64,000 nucleotides of DNA from Phytophthora hibernalis (Eukaryota; Oomycota; Peronosporomycetes; Peronosporales; Peronosporaceae). Below are positions 32,999 to 44,585 of the stretch, in pieces; the stretch's first letter is position 1, and each line of letters starts with the position of its first letter. The notes under the pieces are model-generated. The model saw only the letters and a list, made by a program, of their open reading frames with translations. It was not told where the DNA came from and ran no database searches. The DNA lies in the NCBI GenBank assembly GCA_012656075.1, contig JAAKBF010000009.1, forward strand, positions 1,674,001 to 1,738,000, in the 5' to 3' direction. The position numbers and the translations under genes are program-made.

Positions 32999-35385
32999 AT
33001 GAAGCGGAAGGAATTGTTGGCAGCTTGTGAAGATCTGATCAAGTCATTTGACCCAGCCAAGACCACCGTTGATGCTCATGCAACAGAAGAGCTTCGCGGT
33101 TTTTCGTCGGCGAATGATCAGCGATTCTTGCAGCAGGTTCTCTATGGTTCCTATCGGTACCGAGAACTGCTTCGTCCAATGCTGACGCTATTCCTCGATT
33201 CGCATTCGAGCCAAGTGAGTCGAACGGACTACACTAAGTTCCTCATCATGGGTTATTTGGCTGTATTTCGTCTCGAGGAGCTCGGTGCACCGGCATTTTC
33301 TGGTTTAGCATTGGCACTTCAGCCTACCAGTATGCACATTTTCCTTTCGTATATTTTCAATCCTGGGGAACTTCGAGGAGCGCTTCACGCACAATGGACC
33401 CGTGTCCTTGACGCCGAATATGTCGAGACGCAGATTATCGACAAGATGTTGAGCTTCAAGCCGGATATCGACCAACTGTTAAGTCGGCTCCATGCTAAAG
33501 CTTTCGGACGAGCTGCTTCTAATCGTGAAAATCAAACTGCCAGTGCTTCTAGCTCCGATCACACAGATTCTGATGCCAACGCGAATACTAGTAAACCCCC
33601 AACGGTGCCTGTGGCCCCCAACATCACTCAGCCAAAGCCTCGACGAGCGCTCGAGCCTATCCGTATACCTCGCGAGGTCAAAGCTAACCCGGTACCTGCA
33701 TCACTTAACCGGTTGTCTCTGGCAGATCTCCAAGCACAACAAGAGACACGAAAGCAACGCATCAAAGCTGAGGTGGCGAGCAAATATGATTCATCGGACG
33801 AATTTCAGTTTGCTACAGCTACACGGACCAGCAATCTGGAGATAGTGCGGGAGGAAGTTGAGCGTGAACGTGAATCCGCACTGCAGTTTGACTTCAAGGC
33901 GAAACCAGTTCCCCATTCCAGTACATCAGCTGCGACTGCAGCGAACGCTACCGAGGTGAAGCTCAATGCGGCTGCCATTTTGCGCGAAGATGCCTTGCAC
34001 AAACGCAAGAAAGAACGTGAGGCAGCGTTGATTCGTGCTTATGAGTCGGAACTACGGGACCCACTGGAATTCTACCGCTGGCAAGCCAATATGCAGCAGC
34101 AGGATGAGGCGAATTCGCGTCGCGAGGTCGAAACCCGCCGTCTTGAAATGGTACAGGCTCAATATGACGCCGTGGAGGCTGCACGCCAAGCGAAACTCGA
34201 GAATCGGGAGGTGGCACTAGAAATGAAAGAGTGTGCTAAGGTCCGAGCAGCTGAGCGTGAGCAGGAGGAAAATGAGTTGATTGATAAGTACCGGCAGCTC
34301 ACAGAGGATGTTAAACGCGTACGTGATACTGCACCCCGAGAAGCAGAGGCTCAAGTGCGCGAAGAGAATGCGAGACAGCGAGACGCATTGCAAGAATTCT
34401 TGGCGACTGAAAGACAACGCAAAGCCAAGGAAGATGCAAAGGAGCAAGCGGCACGCGAAGACTTGATCAGGCAAATTCGAGCTTTGGACCGTGCGCATCG
34501 CGAGTATGTTGCCGTGTTTGACCCCACCGAGACAGCGCAGCTTGGGTTATTGCAGGAAATGTCACTTGCTGAGCTACGCGAACGCCTCCGAGTACGTCAT
34601 GAAGAGCAGAAGCGCTGGGAGGAATCTCGACGCGAAACTATCCTGACGGATAAGCTGGAGAAAAACGCTGACCTACTCGAAAAAGCTACTAGTGCAGCTC
34701 GCCGTCGCCGGGCTACAGCAAGTGCAAATGCCACCGCTCGCAGCAAGAAGAAAGCTTTAGCTACAGCTCGAGAGATGGAAGATCAAGCTATGCGGCGGAA
34801 AAATAATTTGGAGCTCGCTGAGAAGCTCCAGCGCCAACGATATGAACGTAAGCAGCAGACCGAAAGCTGCGCCTGGAAGCCGAGGAGCTCGCTACCAGGC
34901 GGAGATTCCTCGGCGCTGCGAAGACCATGCTCGAGGAGAATCACTTCGATCAGCTCAAGTGTGGCTTTGAGCGTGAGGCCAAAACCCGACAGGAAATACA
35001 CCAAGCAGATTCAATTACCATGGAGAACGTTCGAGCTCAGGAGAAGCGAATGAACTCCGAGTTCCGCGAGCGTCAGCTTGTTGCAAAGCAACAAGAGGGA
35101 CAAGCGAGAGCTCAGATATACTCACGAGCTAAGGAAGATTCTCGACGACGCGATCGTGAAGAAGATGAGACTCTGCGAGCGATGGTGCGTCATGAACAAC
35201 AAAGGTTTGTTCACGCTCGCGAGACGCTGCAGGCACGCAACGTCTACGCCACGAAACAATCCCAAAGCAAGATAATGGAGGCGAGAACCATATCTGCTGC
35301 TCGATCAAAGCCCCACTCGAAGATGGCTTCCAGAAGTCCCAGCCACAACCAGGAACATGAACAACCAGTAGGAGCAGCTACGTAA
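32999..35385 (+). CDS. CFAP99: Cilia/flagella-associated protein 99 (CFAP99-like)
   Basis: Predicted axonemal protein of the zoospore flagella. The N-terminal domain has the family pattern: FLQQVLYGSYRYRELLRPML, then YLAVFRLEELGAPAF, IFLSYIFNPGELRGALHAQW and DKMLSFKPDIDQLLSRLHA (about residues 40-170). A disordered Ser/Pro region (175-240) and a very long charged coiled coil follow (KERE, RRE and EEK-rich, about 250-780). The frame changes at about 34868 in an AAA run. One missing base joins it to the continuing coiled coil (MLEENHFDQLKCGFEREAKT onward), ending at 35385. No intron is needed. The family call rests on the N-terminal domain; the coiled coil alone would not be diagnostic. Confidence 0.78.
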
Positions 35386-35471
35386 GATATTTCCAAGCCG
35401 TTACACACAACTTCAACTTCAGCAATAGTAAAAGCAAGTAAGTGACTTGTGTATGCCTACGATGAGCTTGC

Positions 35472-38400
35472 TTACACGGTCTCAACTTCGACGACGTAGC
35501 GAATGCGCGCTTGAGCTTCCTTGTAAACTACGAGCTCGGCGTAGTCCGAAAGCGCCGGTTCCATTAGCGTGAAGCCCTCAGCCAGCGGTGAGCTTGTCAA
35601 CGTGTTGCGATAGAGCTTGACAGAATAGCTGTAGGCTGCGCCATCGTCGGGCCGGATTGTGACCTTGAGCGTGGCCTCGCACCACGCACCGCTTCCTGCC
35701 TTCTGGGGCGCGACTTCTGCTATATCTGCTTCGTCTTCGTCCTCTGCTACGTCGGGAGTTTCGCGGCTTGTCAACTCAATGATAATCGTACGCTCGTCGT
35801 ACTGATACTGCACGAAGTGTGCGCGGGTGTCCGAGGTGCTTACTGTGTGGGTGTCGCCAGCAACAAACGTCTTGTCTGCTAAGAGCTTGACCAAGTAGTC
35901 CTGCGTTTCAGCTGTGAACTTCGGGTTGCGCTCATACCAACCTATCGGTGCCGGGATTGGTTCTGTCTTAGCCCACACTCGATCGTACGGAAGCTTAATG
36001 CCAACCTGCATCACCTGACCAAGGTGCAGTTTGGCTCCACACTTTGGAGACACGATAGCACCACGTGGATCGGGATTATGTTTGGCCAGAGCCTTCACGC
36101 TGTCCATTCCCTCACGTGGTAGAGGGTCACTACCCCATGCTGCTGTGGTTGTCAGCTCTGTAGGCTTACCAAGTGACACTTCACACAACAGCATGTAATG
36201 CACCTCGCGCGTCTTCGTCGTACTCTTGTCTGGTTTGCCATCTTTACCCAAAGCCGGTAGCGCGTACGGCGCATCACAATAGTTAAGGCTCTTTTCAGCA
36301 ACGTTAGCGAAGTACAGACCTTTGCCGTACGCGTAGCCATGGTGCGGAGCCTCGAGGTGCCACACGCAACCCTTGAGATAAAATCCCCATGAGATTCGTC
36401 CGTTTCGTTCCGTGCCACAGCAAGTGCGTTTGTATGGCTCGCAAATCCGGCCGCTCCCCCATTAGTTCGTTGAATCGCCGAGTCTCACCGTGACGATCCA
36501 CCTCGAACACGTTGCTGATGCGATAGCGCTGACGATCGACAGAACGCAGACCACCGAAAAAGTAGCTGTGGATAAGCTGTCGCTCTGTGTCTGCAGGCTG
36601 TAACGGTGCAAGACGCACTTGCAGCGCGTGGTAGCAGTATTCAAGAGGGTTCTGCGTTGATTGTGCTCGTTTGGCTCCCAGTAGCATTTTGTACGTCTCC
36701 ATGATGTCGGACAGCATCCTTAGACGCGTAATTTCCGCATTCACGTCGCCCACCTGGTCGAACGCTTTGATCGAAGACGTCAGTACGTCGCTATCTTCTT
36801 GACATGGCATAATCTCGTAGTAGCGGCTGCTTCGCTCGCTCACCTTCTCCGTAAGTGCTTCGTGACGCGTAGCAAGCAGCGCACGTTTTGTCGCCCTCAT
36901 CAGAAAGATCGCCACTAGCATTTCCAATTTCTTTCACCAGTTCCTCCTTCTCCTCCAGCAAATGACGAATCTCCTGGAGCTTCACCAGCGCCGTGCGAAG
37001 CTCATCTTGCTTTGCCAATGGCAAGTCACCACCAGCAAAACCGCAGCTCGTCTGGGCAGCGAGTTGCAAATTGCGTACATCGGTGATTGCAGCTAGCATT
37101 GCTATGACGCTTGGAGAACCGACTAGATCTGCGTCAGATGGTTCCGGGAACACTACACCTTTTCCTGCGCCACTGTCCATATCCTCGCGGAAAGACCTGG
37201 TCACCTCGTCGTCCACTTTCGTGGCGTAGTTAACTCGCTGAACCAGGTTGTACTTCTTCGCCTTCTTGACGAACTCACCCGGTGCGCGCGACTCCCACGT
37301 GTTGCCTGTCTTGCTTCGGAAGATCTTCTTGAACTCATTCACGGCCTCAGCTTCATCTCTGAACGGTGTGTTCTGGAACTTGCCTGTCTCTCCGATTCGC
37401 CCCCAGTTAGTGAACAGAACGAAGATATCCTGCAATTCGTCACGCACAAGCTGCAGCCGATAAAACACGTTCAGTCCAAAGCGCCCGTTCTTGACATCAA
37501 CCTTGGTCAGCAAAGCATCTAGTTCTGTGCCCTCGCCATCGCCCTCGCAAAGTACCTTACTCACTTTACCAACATCACAGCTCGCGTTCACCTTGGCCAC
37601 AACTCGCGAGCGCAAGATCTTACCCGAGGTCTCGCATTCTGCTAGATACGCGTTCGCATCATCCGCATACGACGGAACAGCAGCAAATATTGTCTTAGGC
37701 TCGGAAGTGTCAGGTAGAATTGTCACGAAGTCAGGGAATGTGCGTTCCAGGAACCGCAGCACGAAGCGCGAGCGCTGACTCCGTGCAAAGTCTAAAACTG
37801 ACTTTCCAGAAGAATCCCGAGTGCTCAAGTCGCCACCAGCACGCACAAGCATCGCCAACAAACGCGTGTTCTCGTAGGAGCCATAATCCAGCGGCTGCAC
37901 AACAATGTGACACGCTGTCAATCCGGAGGCGTTATGTTGGGCAAGCGCTGCCTTCACACTGGCCTCCGGAACGTGAAGCGAGCACATCCGTTTCGAAGCA
38001 GCGAATGAAAACACGTCTTTCGGGTCCGGTACCGATCGGACGAGCCCAAGGGCTAGACGCGTCTCCGCAATTAGGTTGCGTGCAGCAAGGTGCATGAGCA
38101 GCGTGTTGCCCTTCCCGTCAGGAATCGATAACTTGGCGCCGTAACGGAGTAACAGTCCCAGCGCGTGGTAGCGTACAGATGGGTCTGTTGTAATAGCAAT
38201 GCGAACAAGCGGTGGCATCTCGTCACTGTCCCCTTCCGCTAGCGACGTTATCTCACAGAGTTCACGACCTGACCGCAATAATGGATCATTGTCTTCATCT
38301 TCACTGGGGTGACATATCCGCTTGAGTTCTGCCGCTTGCGTACTGTGAAAGCTTGTATTGGGGTCTACTCCGCGCTTAAGCAGCGTTTCAAGCATCGAGA

Positions 38401-41400
38401 AAAATAGCACGGGCTTTGCTACCGCAAAGCTCTCAAGAAAGCGATCCAAGAAAGCGCCAAGCACATTCATCTTCGAGGTGTCGGCCTGATGGGTGTCCAG
38501 CGAGTACGAAGGGTGCTCCAAAAAGTAGCACAAAACAGTGATTAGCTGGTCGTCTCCGAGGTTACTGTCGGTGTGTTTCTGCTTGAGAGCGAAAAGAAGT
38601 GGGGTCTCGCCAGTCTTGTTCTTCACATTTTCGGTCTTTGCTCCATTGTCTTGGTGGTGCAAAAATCTAAAAGACGAGTATTACCTCTCTTAGCAGCGTA
38701 GTGTAGGGCCAGGTTTCCTTTCTTGTCCTGGATGTCAGCACGCACGCCGGCGTCTACGAGAGCCCACGCTAATTTTTTTGCCAGTTTGTCAAACCCAGTT
38801 TGCCGTGTCTTTGCCAGGGAGTGCAAGAGTGTCTCCCCACGGGAGTTAGTGCGCTTTAGAAGCTCTAAGCCACCGTCCGATCCAGATTCCAACACCCCCA
38901 GAAGGTTATTAGCAAGCTGAAACTGACCGCACCGCACTGAATCTTCAATCGCTTGGCGTCGGCAGAACGTGGCATTTAGCAACATGTGGCAGATACCTGT
39001 GAGACCGTTGTTCACGGCGTGGTAAAAGTAACTCCGAGTCTTCACCTTAGGCTCTGGCTTCGACCTCGTCTTTGTTGTTGCCCCATTCTGCGACCAATGA
39101 GCGAATTCTTCGCGTGAGTTCGAGTACGGTTGGGTAATGCGAAGTTTCCCATCTACTGCAGAGCCACTACGTAACAGAGTCATAATGGTTGTTTGTCGCT
39201 TGTACAGCACTGCCAGTCCAAGGGGTGTGAACCCATCTCGATCTTCTAGTGCCATTATTGTTTTCTGCTTTGTATCGTCCCCAGAGGAAGCAAGAAGCGT
39301 TGATACGCATACGAAAGCACCCGTAGCTGCTGCAAGGTGGAGTGGTGAGCGTCCAAGCACATCGTGTAACATGAAATCAAGCCCACGCTCCGCTGCTAGA
39401 TTCGAAACCGTTTCGACGGGATCTGTCTCCCTCCAGGAATGACAGCCAATTGTTCACGTAAGAAAGCCTCTCGTCTCTCAATCTCGTAATTCTTTACGTC
39501 TAGCATTTGTCCTTCACGATCCTTCTGGCCCCGCGATTTTTATGGGTAGTATCGTATTTTTCATGCCAGTCAAGTCGCACCTTAATCAGCGCAAAATGCA
39601 ATGCACCAAAACCGAAATCATCTTGGATACTAGCGTCGGCACCATTCTGCAAAAGGAAACGTTCAACAGCGAATGATGCGTCAGCTGTCATCGCTGCAGA
39701 GTTTACAGCATAGTGCAACGGCGTACGGCCTAGCCAATCCCGCTGATTCACGGCATCACGAGCCCCGCTTTTTCCGGCCGCACGAATTAGTTCTCGTAGT
39801 AATTCCAGATCTCGATTCCGTGCCGCGAAGTGAACTGGAGACCGGTTCTTCGTATCGCCTACAACAACAGCTTTTGAAGCACTTGCGTCTTTCAAGGCAA
39901 CTACAATGGCTGGTTCCACCACATCCTTGGGCTGCCCGTGGTGGTTGCTTGGCTCCGATGAAACGGAGACAGAGAACAATGCCATATTTGTAGAATTCGA
40001 ACGAGTCGGCAATGATTGAGAGATAGCAACTGTCGAGTACGCAACATCCCCTGCGTGAGTCTCCATCGCCGGGATAGAATGCCGGGCAAGAACTGCCAAG
40101 TGCAACGGCGAAGCGCCAAAAGTGTCGGTTGCCATAAGACTTGCGCCGTGAGAAAGAAGAGCACTTACGGAAGGGCCATCATTTCCCGCAGCGCTACGTG
40201 CAACGGTGTTTCCCGCGTGGGTTTGGAAACGCAGTCGATGCGGGCACCATGTTTAAGTAGTAAACGTGTGCACTTAATGTGCTTGCTTTTAACAGCTTCA
40301 TATAGTGCTGGCTCCAACAGCGTGTCTACCCCACAATTGCCTGTACATGCAGGAAGACTATCGCGACGGAGGGTTGAGCCTTCAGATCGTGCAATGGCAT
40401 CATTGATAGCAAAAGCTTTGCAGTTTGTGCACCGCACTGGGGACAGGTTGGTATCGGCAGTATGTGTGAGCAATACCCGCACAGTGGGTACATCACCCGA
40501 TTCCACAGCGTACTGCAGCGCCGTTTTAAAGCTCCCAAGATGTACGAAATTTACCAGGGATTTATCTTTGTCATCAGGACTCGAAGAGAATATTTCTGGG
40601 CGTTTTTGCAACAGAAGATGCATCAGGCATTCAACGGAGTGATTGGCACAGCCATACCACTGATTCCACGGGTTGGTCGGTTCACTCGTCAGTTTTCGCT
40701 TCGCAATCAGATGCAAAGCCGTCTCGTACTCCACCATAATTTTGGGCTTGGAATCATCCTTTGTGCTGGCACTGGTATCGACTGCAGGTAAAGGTCTTGA
40801 TGTTGAGGCGGCAGTGTCGTTATCGCTGTCATTACTGTCATCGTCATCACTAGAGTCATCGGCATCCGCGCTCTTTGAACTACTTAAATCCGTAACATCA
40901 GTCACTGCAACATCATTGGAACTTTCACCATCATTTTCGGTAGGAGAAGCCACCCCGTACGCCCCCGCAAATGCGAAGCCTCTTCACAACGCACGAATGC
41001 CTCACGGTGGGTCGTATTCTCCGCATAAATTTCAAGTAGCTCTGTAAGCCGTGTGTCAATGTCACGCATACGTTGTACCTTGTCTGGGTCAGTCTGGATT
41101 GTTATTGAAAGTACGCTTCGCTCGTGTCTGGGATCCAGTAACCGCATCACAGGTGTATATCCGTCCTTGTCTTTTTCGCACATCATTTCAGCGGTAGTTG
41201 GACATTTACCAACACACTGCCGAATAAGCTTAGGATTCGCTGCGAGCTGGGATGCATTGTGGTTAGCCACCACGTGAAAGAAATTCTCGTGCGCTGATCT
41301 TGTTCTTCCCGCAAATTCCAGCGGCCCGTCACTCGCATTTGCTTTGTTGTACTCCAGTAGCTTTGATAAATAAGAATCTCCGGGTCCTGCACCCAATGCT

Positions 41401-44100
41401 GCAGCAGTCATCCAAGAATCAGTTCCATCGGAAGACTGGGCATCGGGGTGCACGCCATTCTGTTTGAGCAATAGCTCAGCAATTTCGGTCTGGTTACCAA
41501 CCATTGTCATCTGAAGCGGTTGCCGTCTTACCGGCTCAGGCTTCTCCTGATTGGCATCTTCGCCATAGAGTTCGTACTGCGGGTGAGCACCGTGCTGAAG
41601 AAGAAGACTAACCGCTTCCAAAAAGAACATCGCAAGGTCCTGGTTGCTATTGCTCCCACTGCCATCTTCAGTCCGTGGGGTTTCATCGCAAGCGCGCTTG
41701 ATCAATCGTTGCAGTGGGTACTCACCATCCGAGTCGCTAATGTTTGGATTGAGTCCCTTGTCTAACAGGTAGCTGATCTGCCCAAGACTGTGTGAGTGCT
41801 GGCATTGTAAGAACAGCATCGTACGACCCTGGCGATCTCTGAAGTCCAGAAACTTTTGCTGCGCCTCCCCACTGACTTGAGCTAAGATCAACTCTGCACA
41901 CGCACGGCGTTGCTTCAGTAGCGCACATGCGAGTGGCACAAAGCCCCATGCATTCTGTGACCACAGCTCGGCACCCACGGCACACAGCAACTGCAAGCAA
42001 GAAGGCCATCCGTAGCTAGCCGCGTAATGGGCGACACTATTCTCCGACGTGTCGTAGGCGTTTACATTGGCGCCACCGTTGATAAGCACTGCCGCCACAC
42101 TTGTGTGTCCGTTCTTCACAGCAAGAATCAACGGCGTCTTCTTCAGCTTATCTCCAAGATCCACGCGAGCGCCGTTTGCAAGTAGCACGCGTACGCACTC
42201 CAGGTGGCCCTTTTGAGCTGCCAGTGCCAATGGTGTGGCCTTGCTTGTTCCACCACTTGCAGCATTTACCTCAGCCACCCCGCCGCTTTCGGCGAGCAGG
42301 TATTGGAGAACCTTAGCACAACCGTGTCTCGCCGCGAAGTGCACCGCCTGCTTGCCCCCGGGCCTTTCTCACGTACTAGCTTGTCAGCGACTTCTTGGCC
42401 ACCGCCACCACTTTCTCCTGGGTTGGCAGCAAACGTGAGAATGGCCAGCGCAGTTTCCTCACGACCTGTCTCTAGGGCACACATCAACGGTGTCATTCGT
42501 GTCTTCGTGCGTCCGAACATACTGCAGCGCCTTTCCAAAAGGAAGAGCATCGGCGCGGGTGACTCACAACCTGCTGCGTAATGGATCGGCTCATAACCTT
42601 GATCATCCTTAATGGAGCTGAATTCGTCGCCTGCAACATCCCAGAGCGCCTCCAGATACTTCGTGTTGGGATTGATGGCGGCCAAGTGCAATGGACGGAG
42701 CCGTGTTTGATGTGCTTGCTTGATCGCTGACACAGCCCGGAATGGAGGAAGCAGGGGTGCGGTCTCCTCTCCATCGGCGGGGCCATCAGCGAGAACTTTG
42801 TGATGCAGCTCGTTAAAACCCCACCCTCCATTCTTTTCCAACGTCTCCACCACCTTGCGAACCAAACGGAAGTTACCACACCGAGCTGCACGGCAAACGT
42901 TGCTTCCCACCGTATAGCCACTAGTCCAGTCGCCCGTCGGGTACAAAAGCGTAAGCATCTCTACACTAGCGTTCGGACATCTCCAGAGGTAGTCGAGCGA
43001 TAGACTCGGCTCAGTGGCAACATATCCATCTTCGAGTAGAGCGTTGTTCCCTTCTTTCCCTCCGCGACTGGCGTTAAGTGCCCGCCGGTTGTAGTCGCTA
43101 AAACGACTCGTGTGCTGGCCAGTCGAGTGCGAAGGCAGTGCCACCTCGGGTGCGGCTGCCATCTTCAGCTTGTCAGTCTTCTCTACCGTTTGGCGTAGTA
43201 AGGCCGCTGCAGCCAGATCGCCACTGTCAATAGCGTAATGCAGTGCTGTACGAGCCACATCAGCGCTTCGAGGAGCGTCGAACGTGCTGAGGCCAGTATA
43301 CATTTCCGTCGTGATCTTCTTCAACATCTTGACGTTCTTAGTTAGCACTGCACGCACAACCTCTCGATTAGCTGAAGCCACGTCCCCACTAAAGTCCTCG
43401 AGAGGCTGTTGGCCAAGAAGCTCTCGGTCTTCGTACGCGGCCTCGTCCACCGCCCCCTCAGCGGTGGAATGTGCATGGCCGCGTCTCTCTTACTCATTTT
43501 CTTCGTCTTGCCTCGAGCAGAAGACGAAGAAACTTTGTCTTCATCTTTAGCTCGGCGTTTTCTATTACTCGAAGTAGGAGGAGGACGTTCATTGTCCTCT
43601 TCTTCTTCTTCAGCCACGTCCTCCCCTGCCAGTCGCCTCTTGGTACGCGACAGACTGCGCTGCACACGAGCCAGCGACTTGGGCGTGAGCTCCAGCGCCG
43701 AACCGCCCAGCTCCCGCAGGAAGACGTGGCACAAGATGCTGCCCACGTCCATCTGCTCGTCGTACGCCAAGACGTAGCGACTGGCGGCCGTGTGATTGAG
43801 CCACGTGACGTGGACAGTAACGTCCTCCTGGACCAACATGTCCTCCGTCACGTCGTCCTGCAGCTGGGCGAGCCAGAACTCGTCCCTCGCGGGGGTTTCC
43901 ATGTCCACATCGTTGTTTTCTTCCTTTTTCTCTTCTTTTTCTTGTTTTTTAGCACGTGTAGAACGTCTTGTGGGTGTCTTGTTCTTCTGGTTCTTCTTCT
44001 TCTTCACATGCGCCTCCTCTTCTGCGGCCAACACGGCCACGAAGCTCTGCGCGGCCAGAACCACGTCCCAGTCTTCCTCCTGCCACTTGCGTTTGGCCAT
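35472..44100 (-). CDS. Giant ankyrin-repeat, WGR and PARP catalytic domain protein (PARP/tankyrase-like)
   Basis: An 8.6-kb gene, about 2800 residues. The N-terminus (44100) is basic with a Lys-rich run and nuclear-type signals. From about 43450 to 37900 there are many ankyrin repeats (DVARTALHYAIDSGDLAAAA, ATPLALAAQKGHLECVRVLL, GRTPLHYAVNSAAMTADASF, GRSPLHLAAATGAFVCVSTL) with acidic spacers. Then a WGR domain (GRFGLNVFYRLQLVRDELQD, FTNWGRIGETGKFQ), a PARP regulatory helical region (QDELRTALVKLQEIRHLLEE to EITRLRMLSDIMETYKMLL) and the ADP-ribosyltransferase fold: LLWHGTKRTNLMGILSQGL and YGKGLYFANVAEKS. The His and Tyr of the H-Y-E triad are present, but the usual NEY Glu motif is not seen. 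Frame breaks lie near 43455, 42340, 40940, 40165, 39480, 39430, 38650, 36915 and 36365. Ankyrins plus WGR recall C. elegans PME-5 rather than vertebrate tankyrase. Confidence 0.82.
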
Positions 44101-44585
44101 AAGAAAGAGTGATGGTCTTGACTCTTCGGACGCGTTTTGTGAAGTGCCAGACGTGCTCTATATTTGTAGTAGGATACCGGTACGGTTGAAGTGAAGTGGG
44201 TTGAAAATGACATTTGGGACTTTTTCTGGTGCGGAAAGTGATAAATTAAGTAAGCTTACAGCACATGTAGTCGCTTTTCAACCCGAAAGTGGAGGCAATG
44301 ATGTCGTGGGAGGAAAAGAAAAGTGTTGCAACTTGCAACACTTTTCTTTCAACTTGCAAGCATCCATAGCAAGTTGCAACAAGTGACCGATAGTCGAGAA
44401 TTGTTCTTAAGAGGAAACTTCCTAGACTGCATGCATAGTAAATATGAAGGATCCTCAGCTCAGGAAAAATAATACGAAGTAAAAGTTTGAAGCTAAGCGC
44501 CCGTAATTTATCCTAAAAGCATACCAGTGGTACACGGCTACATGTATTTAGAAGGAGCACGTTTTGATCGTTTTACGGTATGTTT
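44101..44585. other. Intergenic with a hairpin-forming inverted repeat
   Basis: About 485 bp upstream of the PARP gene and beyond the 3' end of transporter A. It is dominated by repeats of CAACTTGCAA, including the perfect inverted repeat annotated separately. One TACATGTA lies at 44539-44546. No gene was seen. Confidence 0.5.
44315..44349. repeat. Perfect inverted repeat, 17-bp arms with a 1-nt centre
   Basis: AAAGAAAAGTGTTGCAA (44315-44331) and its exact complement (44333-44349) flank a single C. Immediately after, 44350-44390 contains a second, looser pair, CAACTTGC and GCAAGTTG. It could form a strong hairpin or be a dimer-binding site; its role is unknown. Confidence 0.85.

Noticed and set aside
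35472..44100. Reading the ankyrin-PARP region as eight separate ankyrin or PARP genes
   Set aside because: Adjacent pieces overlap or abut on one strand, continue repeats mid-motif, and differ by frame offsets of lost bases; only one start and one stop make sense.
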